Source: Colimorpha sp045598945
GTDB taxonomy: Bacteria > Bacteroidota > Bacteroidia > Bacteroidales > P3
Reading direction: 5' to 3'
Length of the DNA: 9,511 nucleotides
Assembly (NCBI GenBank): GCA_045598945.1
Contig: JAZRVD010000099.1
Coordinates: forward strand, 1-9,511
The position numbers and the translations under genes were made by a program. The notes under the pieces are model-generated. The model saw only the letters and a list, made by a program, of their open reading frames with translations. It was not told where the DNA came from and searched no databases. Below, piece after piece: positions 6,838-9,511 of this stretch. Numbering within the stretch: position 1 is the first letter of the stretch; every line of letters begins with the position of its first letter.

Positions 6838-7947
6838 TTAGCGCAGACGTATTTTTTGTCCTATTTGCAGTATGCTGTTTCGTTTGATGCCGTTAAGCTG
6901 GCAAAGCTTTTGTACTGTTGTGCCGTTGCGTGACGCTATTTTGGATAGGTTGTCGCCGCTTCTCACCCTGTAGTATTGCGATCCCTTGCCTGACGACGAC
7001 TGGCTTCCTTTGGCGCTTGTTTTAGAGCCGTTATTTGCGTAGGTTTTTGACGATGTTTTTGCAGTCTTTCTAAAACTTTCCTTGGTTAAGCATAGACTGT
7101 TCGAGATTAGGTCGTGGGTGCTGCAGTCAATCACGTTTTCGGGATTCATGGCGTTGCCTTTGTACCTTATCTCCAAGTGCAGATGGCTGCCGTAGGAGCG
7201 TCCCGTATTGCCGCACAGTCCAATAACTTCTCCTGCTTTCACATCATCGCCAGATATCACTTTTCTTTCCGAAAGGTGAGCGTAATATGTCTCCAAACCG
7301 TTGTCGTGGCGTATTACTACAAGGTTGCCGTAAGACTTGTTGTATTTTGATATGCGCACTTTGCCGTTAAACATGGCATATATTGGAGTGCCTGTGGGTG
7401 CGGCGAGGTCGAGACCGTAATGAAACCTCCTGCGGCGTGGCCCGAAATGCGATGAGGGTCTTGAGGTTGTTGGGGTGGGGTAGTGAAAATCTTCGCCTAT
7501 TGCCATGTTGCATAGTTGTATGGTAAGCGGCTGGTCAAGGTCGTTGATGTCGAGTTTGGGGTAGTGTATTGTCTCTGAATCGAAACTGGCATATATTATC
7601 TCGTCTTCGGTCTCGGCGCCTTCGTCGTCGATGCTTTGAAAAAAGTTTTGCGGCTTGTCGGGGTCGGCGTAGTCTGCCTCATGATGTTCCATGGGTGGTG
7701 GTGGTGGGAGAATGTTTGGCTTTGTAGGAGTGGCCTTGTCTTCTCTCGTCTCATCTTCTTCGTAGTATGGCTGGTCGATGATTATGTCGGAATAGTCGTC
7801 ATCTTCGGTGTAGATGATGTCTAATTGATCTATCTTGACAACAGTTTTCTTGCTGGATTTTTTTGTTTTGGAAGGCTGTGAGTATGCAAGGGTGCATGTG
7901 GCTATAAGTAAGAGAAAAGAGAGTATGTATGAAATGTGTCGTGTCAT
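6838..7947 (-). CDS. Secreted M23 metallopeptidase with C-terminal LysM domain
   Basis: This is a 369-aa envelope protein, likely a peptidoglycan endopeptidase or a regulator of amidases. The ATG at 7947 gives a clear signal peptide, MTRHISYILSFLLLIATCTL, with cleavage probably near AYSQ. An acidic, proline-containing region follows (PPPPP at 81-85). The LytM/M23 domain spans ~165-270 with zinc ligands His176 and Asp180 (HYGLD) and His257 (HLHLE), plus His224 (YYAHLS) and His255 as catalytic-site residues; all are intact, so activity is expected. A Ser/Thr/Lys-rich linker (~296-324) leads to a LysM domain (YYRVRSGDNLSKIA to GQKIRLR) for glycan binding. The longer frame starting at 8004 is rejected because it would begin upstream of the promoter and bury the signal peptide. 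It is first in the operon with trmD, clpP and dut. Confidence 0.93.
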   Translation of the reverse strand: MTRHISYILSFLLLIATCTLAYSQPSKTKKSSKKTVVKIDQLDIIYTEDDDYSDIIIDQPYYEEDETREDKATPTKPNILPPPPPMEHHEADYADPDKPQNFFQSIDDEGAETEDEIIYASFDSETIHYPKLDINDLDQPLTIQLCNMAIGEDFHYPTPTTSRPSSHFGPRRRRFHYGLDLAAPTGTPIYAMFNGKVRISKYNKSYGNLVVIRHDNGLETYYAHLSERKVISGDDVKAGEVIGLCGNTGRSYGSHLHLEIRYKGNAMNPENVIDCSTHDLISNSLCLTKESFRKTAKTSSKTYANNGSKTSAKGSQSSSGKGSQYYRVRSGDNLSKIASRNGTTVQKLCQLNGIKRNSILQIGQKIRLR

Positions 7948-7991
7948 ATTGTAATGTGTATGACCCTGTTTGTAGGGTACGAGTGAATTTG

Positions 7992-7999
7992 CAAAGGTA
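7992..7999 (-). promoter_or_regulatory. Bacteroidetes-type -7 box TACCTTTG for the M23-trmD-clpP-dut operon
   Basis: The minus strand reads TACCTTTG, a match to TAnnTTTG, 44 bases upstream of the ATG at 7947. No convincing -33 TTTG is seen at the usual distance. The absence of other promoters in the short gaps downstream suggests it drives all four genes. Confidence 0.6.
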
Positions 8000-8051
8000 C
8001 ACAATTTTGTTGATATATAGAAATCTTAGACTCTTAAAAAGATTTTTTTTA

Positions 8052-8065
8052 TTACTGTCCGCTAA
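8052..8065 (+). repeat. Left terminal inverted repeat of the IS
   Basis: TTACTGTCCGCTAA, preceded by TA; it mirrors the right end at 8879-8892 with one mismatch. Confidence 0.75.
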
Positions 8066-8151
8066 ATCACAAACAGTATAGTTTAAGGGATGTTCTATAA
8101 ATTAACATATTAATAATTAGATAAATGGTATAATATTTCGATAAATAGCCG

Positions 8152-8159
8152 TACCTTTG
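8152..8159 (+). promoter_or_regulatory. Bacteroidetes-type -7 box TACCTTTG of the transposase gene
   Basis: An exact TAnnTTTG match 21 bases upstream of the ATG at 8181 and inside the IS, identical to the -7 box of the M23 operon. No clear -33 element is visible. Confidence 0.55.
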
Positions 8160-8180
8160 TAGTAGAAATCATACAGAATC

Positions 8181-8682
8181 ATGCAGAGAACTACTATATA
8201 CCGCAAGTCGATAGATGAGAACCTGTTCGAGGAGGAGTACACGATTGAAGCTCTCCCTGATGGGTAATCCCCTTGAGCAACTCGCCGCCTTGGTCGACTT
8301 TGAGATGTTCCGTCCCGCACTTGAAGAAGTGCTGGTCAAGAAGGACTGCAAGACTCCGGCAGGACGTCCGCAGATTGATGTTGTTCTTATGTTCAAGGCC
8401 ATATTCCTCCAACGTTACTATGGTTTGGGCGACCACCAGATACAGTATCAGATTATAGACCGTACCAGCTTCCGCCAGTTCCTTGGCATTCCTCTGACCG
8501 ACGAGCAGAAGCGGAACAACCGCATCAAGTCCAAGGACAGATGCCGTATTGAGCACATCTTCGGTTTCATTGAGGGAGCAATGGAAGGCTCGCTTGTCCG
8601 CAGCATCGGAATGGTGCGAGCTAAAGCAGCCAATGCTCTGACCAACCTCGTCTATAACATATTCAGATATACAGATCGTTAA
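8181..8682 (+). pseudogene. IS5-family transposase remnant (frameshift plus internal deletion)
   Basis: The original start is probably ATG 8181, giving MQRTTIYRKSIDENLFEEE. That frame stops at TAA 8265-8267. The continuation SLMGNPLEQLAALVDFEMF is in another frame from about 8254, so this copy has gained one base or lost two (for example one CT from a CTCTCT run). The N-terminal helical domain then reads normally (VLMFKAIFLQRYYGLGDHQI, DRTSFRQFLGI). After GIPL the sequence jumps to TDEQKRNNRIKSKDRCRIEH and the usual IS5 C-terminus ending NLVYNIFRYTDR. Both catalytic Asp regions of the DDE centre are missing; only the Glu-containing RIEHIFGF segment remains, and the Lys expected after it is Glu. 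Only about 165 codons remain of a protein usually well over 300 aa. It is non-functional as a transposase. Confidence 0.85.
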
Positions 8683-8878
8683 CTTTCATCCACAGTTTAT
8701 CACCTGCAAGGGATAACTGTGCCCACATGTGTCAAATCGTCAAAAACAACATGTTAATGAGTGGATAAACGAACGCTATCGACAGTCGAAGTCCTCTGAT
8801 GAGCGACTGATTCCAAAAGATCGTGTTTGACGGAACAGATTCCACTCAAATTTGTGAATTAATAGAACCTACCTGTAA

Positions 8879-8892
8879 TTAACGGACAGTAA
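8879..8892 (-). repeat. Right terminal inverted repeat of the IS
   Basis: TTAACGGACAGTAA, followed by TA. Its core AACGGACAG is also the first unit of the 24-bp tandem array that continues to the right. Confidence 0.75.
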
Positions 8893-8951
8893 TAATTTGT
8901 ATTTGGCGGACAGAATAATATGTAATTAACGAACAGTGGTAATTTGTATTT
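8881..8951 (+). repeat. Three tandem copies (24/23/24 bp) of an IS-end-like unit
   Basis: Units start at 8881 (AACGGACAG T AATAATTTGTATTT), 8905 (GGCGGACAG AATAATATGTAATT) and 8928 (AACGAACAG T GGTAATTTGTATTT); a fourth begins with AACG at 8952 and merges into the palindrome block. The first unit includes the right inverted repeat of the IS, so the other two look like extra, diverged copies of the IS terminus. The left end of the IS shows no such array. Confidence 0.7.
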
Positions 8952-9033
8952 AACGCCCCAACGGGGCAGCAAGCCTTCAGCCCAGGGCGGCGCCCTGGGT
9001 ATTATCGCCCGTCAATCCTCGCCCTGTAAGGGC
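8952..9033. repeat. GC-rich intergenic element of three palindromes
   Basis: Three stem-loops lie within 82 bases: GCCCCAACGGGGC (8955-8967), CCCAGGGCGGCGCCCTGGG (8981-8999) and GCCCTGTAAGGGC (9021-9033). The block is markedly GC-rich between AT-rich flanks. It resembles a family of dispersed palindromic repeats that I recall from Bacteroidales genomes, comparable in style to REP/BIME elements; that recollection was not checked. No T tract follows the stems, so terminator function is unlikely. Confidence 0.6.
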
Positions 9034-9103
9034 AAAAGCACTATCCACACTTTGTGATTTATCGGATTAATCATGTCGGCTGTTTATTGCACTATCAACA
9101 TTC

Positions 9104-9146
9104 TAAATTCATAACTCATACCTCTAATTTCTTAAATTCATAACTC
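9104..9146 (+). repeat. Direct repeat of TAAATTCATAACTC, 29 bases apart
   Basis: The 14-mer occurs at 9104-9117 and 9133-9146 in AT-rich DNA just upstream of the candidate promoter at 9166. It may be a duplicated regulatory site or simple AT-rich drift; there is no further evidence. Confidence 0.45.
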
Positions 9147-9165
9147 TTAATTTCCCAATTTTTTT

Positions 9166-9173
9166 TATCTTTG
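9166..9173 (+). promoter_or_regulatory. Candidate -7 box TATCTTTG
   Basis: A TAnnTTTG match following a T-rich tract and pointing into the G9/terminator unit. No clear -33 element is present. It would start a transcript near 9180 that ends at the terminator at 9330, or reads through to the gene at 9387. Confidence 0.4.
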
Positions 9174-9179
9174 TATGAT

Positions 9180-9330
9180 AACATTCTTGTTGGAAAATAT
9201 GTATAACTATCATAAAATCAACATATTATGGGGGGGGGACAACGCATAGTCGCCACCTGCTATCGCTAAATTTTATATAACGCTTACACCGCTATGGGCT
9301 TCTGTCTCAGCTCGTAGTGGTGTTTTTTTT
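9180..9330 (+). ncRNA. Candidate short leader or small RNA (~150 nt) with a G9 tract and 13-codon ORF
   Basis: The unit is bounded by a TATCTTTG promoter candidate and a strong intrinsic terminator. Within it, ATG at 9228 runs directly into nine G residues (9230-9238) and encodes only MGGGQRIVATCYR before TAA at 9267-9269. ATAG (9246-9249) and CTAT (9260-9263) could form a small additional stem. The layout, short ORF then terminator about 57 bases before a downstream gene, resembles an attenuator, but no run of regulatory codons for one amino acid is seen (three Gly codons only). A stand-alone sRNA is equally possible. Ends are inferred, not observed. Confidence 0.35.
9286..9330 (+). terminator. 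Strong intrinsic terminator
   Basis: ACACCGCTATGGGCT (9286-9300) pairs fully with AGCTCGTAGTGGTGT (9309-9323), a 15-bp stem with three G-U pairs and the 8-base loop TCTGTCTC, followed by a T8 tract (9323-9330). It ends whatever is transcribed from the left and lies 56 bases upstream of the ATG at 9387. No protein gene precedes it, which implies a short RNA or an attenuator. Confidence 0.8.
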
Positions 9331-9341
9331 ATGCACTTTTT

Positions 9342-9370
9342 TTGACAACTTATTCACATTATTATTAATA
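9342..9370 (+). promoter_or_regulatory. Weak promoter candidate TTGACA-N17-TTAATA
   Basis: TTGACA at 9342-9347 and TTAATA at 9365-9370 have 17-base spacing just upstream of the ATG at 9387. The TTTG at 9341-9344 could be a Bacteroidetes -33 element, but no TAnnTTTG lies at the right distance. It would give the downstream small gene its own start after the terminator. In this phylum a sigma-70-like pair may be chance. Confidence 0.25.
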
Positions 9371-9386
9371 CCAAATTTATAAAATT

Positions 9387-9511
9387 ATGTACAACAAAGC
9401 TTTTTTTTGACGAGCCGCAAGCCATGGTGGTGCGGTTCGACGTGATGGATGTCATCAGCACATCGGGTGGTGTGTCTAAAACGTATTTCGAGGGGTCTTC
9501 CATCAATAATG
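9387..9511 (+). CDS. Small DVISTSGG-motif protein, partial and apparently frameshifted in a T8 tract
   Basis: The ATG at 9387 reads MYNKAFF and then hits TGA (9408-9410). Removing one T from the T8 run at 9401-9408 joins it to DEPQAMVVRFDVMDVISTSGG and on to the window edge without a stop. The joined sequence has the form of short Bacteroidales proteins I recall, with a basic or aromatic start, a P-x-x-x-V-V-x-F-x-V core and a D-V-I-x-T-S-G ending; their function is unknown to me. Alternatively translation starts at ATG 9424 (MVVRFDVMDV) and the upstream piece is not used. The extra T may be a real mutation, slippage-prone expression or a sequencing error. The gene continues past the window. 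Confidence 0.45.

Larger units (their letters stand above)
8052..8892 (+). mobile_element. Internally deleted IS5-like insertion sequence (841 bp, non-autonomous)
   Basis: The ends TTACTGTCCGCTAA (8052-8065) and TTAACGGACAGTAA (8879-8892) are inverted repeats matching at 13 of 14 positions. Each end is flanked outside by TA (8050-8051 and 8893-8894), compatible with a TA target duplication. Inside are a promoter, a transposase remnant of the IS5 type, and about 200 bases of non-coding DNA before the right end. The transposase lacks its central catalytic part, so the copy cannot move by itself, but with both ends present it could be mobilised by a full-length relative elsewhere in the genome. 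Confidence 0.75.
8683..9386. other. 704-bp stretch without a recognisable protein gene
   Basis: From left to right it holds the non-coding right part of the IS (8683-8892), a 24-bp tandem array overlapping the IS end (8881-8951), a GC-rich palindrome block (8952-9033), a plain AT-rich segment with a 29-base-period direct repeat (9104-9146), and a leader-like unit with promoter, G9 tract and intrinsic terminator (9166-9330). No tRNA or rRNA is seen. Reading frames here are short and show no familiar protein. Confidence 0.7.

Noticed and set aside
7948..8004. N-terminal extension of the M23 peptidase starting at 8004
   Set aside because: That start overlaps or precedes the TACCTTTG box at 7992-7999 and would place 19 residues ahead of a clean signal peptide that begins at ATG 7947.
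8881..8951. Possible CRISPR-like array from the 24-bp periodic repeats
   Set aside because: There are no unique spacers between units; the repeats are contiguous and copy the IS end, and no cas gene is present.
8955..8999. The GC-rich hairpins as transcription terminators
   Set aside because: None is followed by a T tract and no gene end lies just upstream in either direction; a dispersed palindromic repeat explains them better.
9228..9269. Phase-variable protein controlled by the G9 tract
   Set aside because: All three possible frames after the G run end within about 20 codons, so changing the tract length would not turn on any sizeable protein.
8686..9358. DnaA-box-like 9-mers: TCATCCACA at 8686, AGTGGATAA at 8760, CTATCCACA at 9041 and TTATTCACA at 9350
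   Set aside because: Only the last fits TTWTNCACA fully; the others each have one mismatch to the strict box and are widely spaced. With no dnaA, dnaN or AT-rich unwinding cluster nearby, this does not support a replication origin.

Overview
The window looks like a chromosomal segment from a member of the Bacteroidota, most likely Bacteroidales (Prevotella-like, but the genus cannot be fixed from this sequence). The reasons are: a C-terminal type IX secretion (T9SS) sorting domain of the gliding-associated type, four promoter candidates of the Bacteroidetes form TAnnTTTG, start sites without clear Shine-Dalgarno sequences, and ClpP, TrmD and dUTPase proteins that read like Bacteroidales versions.

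Layout. (1) 1-3516, + strand: the 3' part of a very long secreted repeat protein. It has about 18 two-cysteine repeats of roughly 49 residues, then Ig/PKD-like sequence and a type B T9SS sorting domain, followed by a strong terminator. (2) 3617-4931, + strand: a small unknown ORF (52 aa) followed after 5 bases by a 373-aa protein with a DprA/SLOG-like Rossmann core. (3) 4917-4950: a bidirectional terminator shared with the convergent operon. (4) 7947 down to 4952, - strand: a compact four-gene operon, M23/LysM peptidase - trmD - clpP - dut, with gaps of 38, 33 and 21 bases. It is driven from a TACCTTTG promoter at 7992-7999. (5) 8052-8892: an 841-bp IS5-like element with intact inverted ends. 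Its transposase is dead, with a frameshift and loss of the catalytic centre. (6) 8881-9033: a 24-bp tandem array that repeats the IS end, running directly into a GC-rich block of three palindromes. (7) 9034-9386: AT-rich non-coding DNA containing a possible short transcript (promoter, G9 tract, 13-codon ORF, strong intrinsic terminator). (8) 9387-9511: the start of a small Bacteroidales-type protein with a DVISTSGG motif, interrupted by an apparent one-base excess in a T8 tract.

Functionally, the minus-strand operon is housekeeping: cell-wall remodelling, tRNA modification, proteolysis and nucleotide sanitation. The plus-strand giant gene is a surface or extracellular protein. The right-hand 1.5 kb is accessory DNA rich in repeats and mobile-element relics. 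The least explained items are the DprA-like orphan with its small partner ORF, the IS-end array joined to the palindrome block, and the leader-like transcript ahead of the DVISTSGG peptide.
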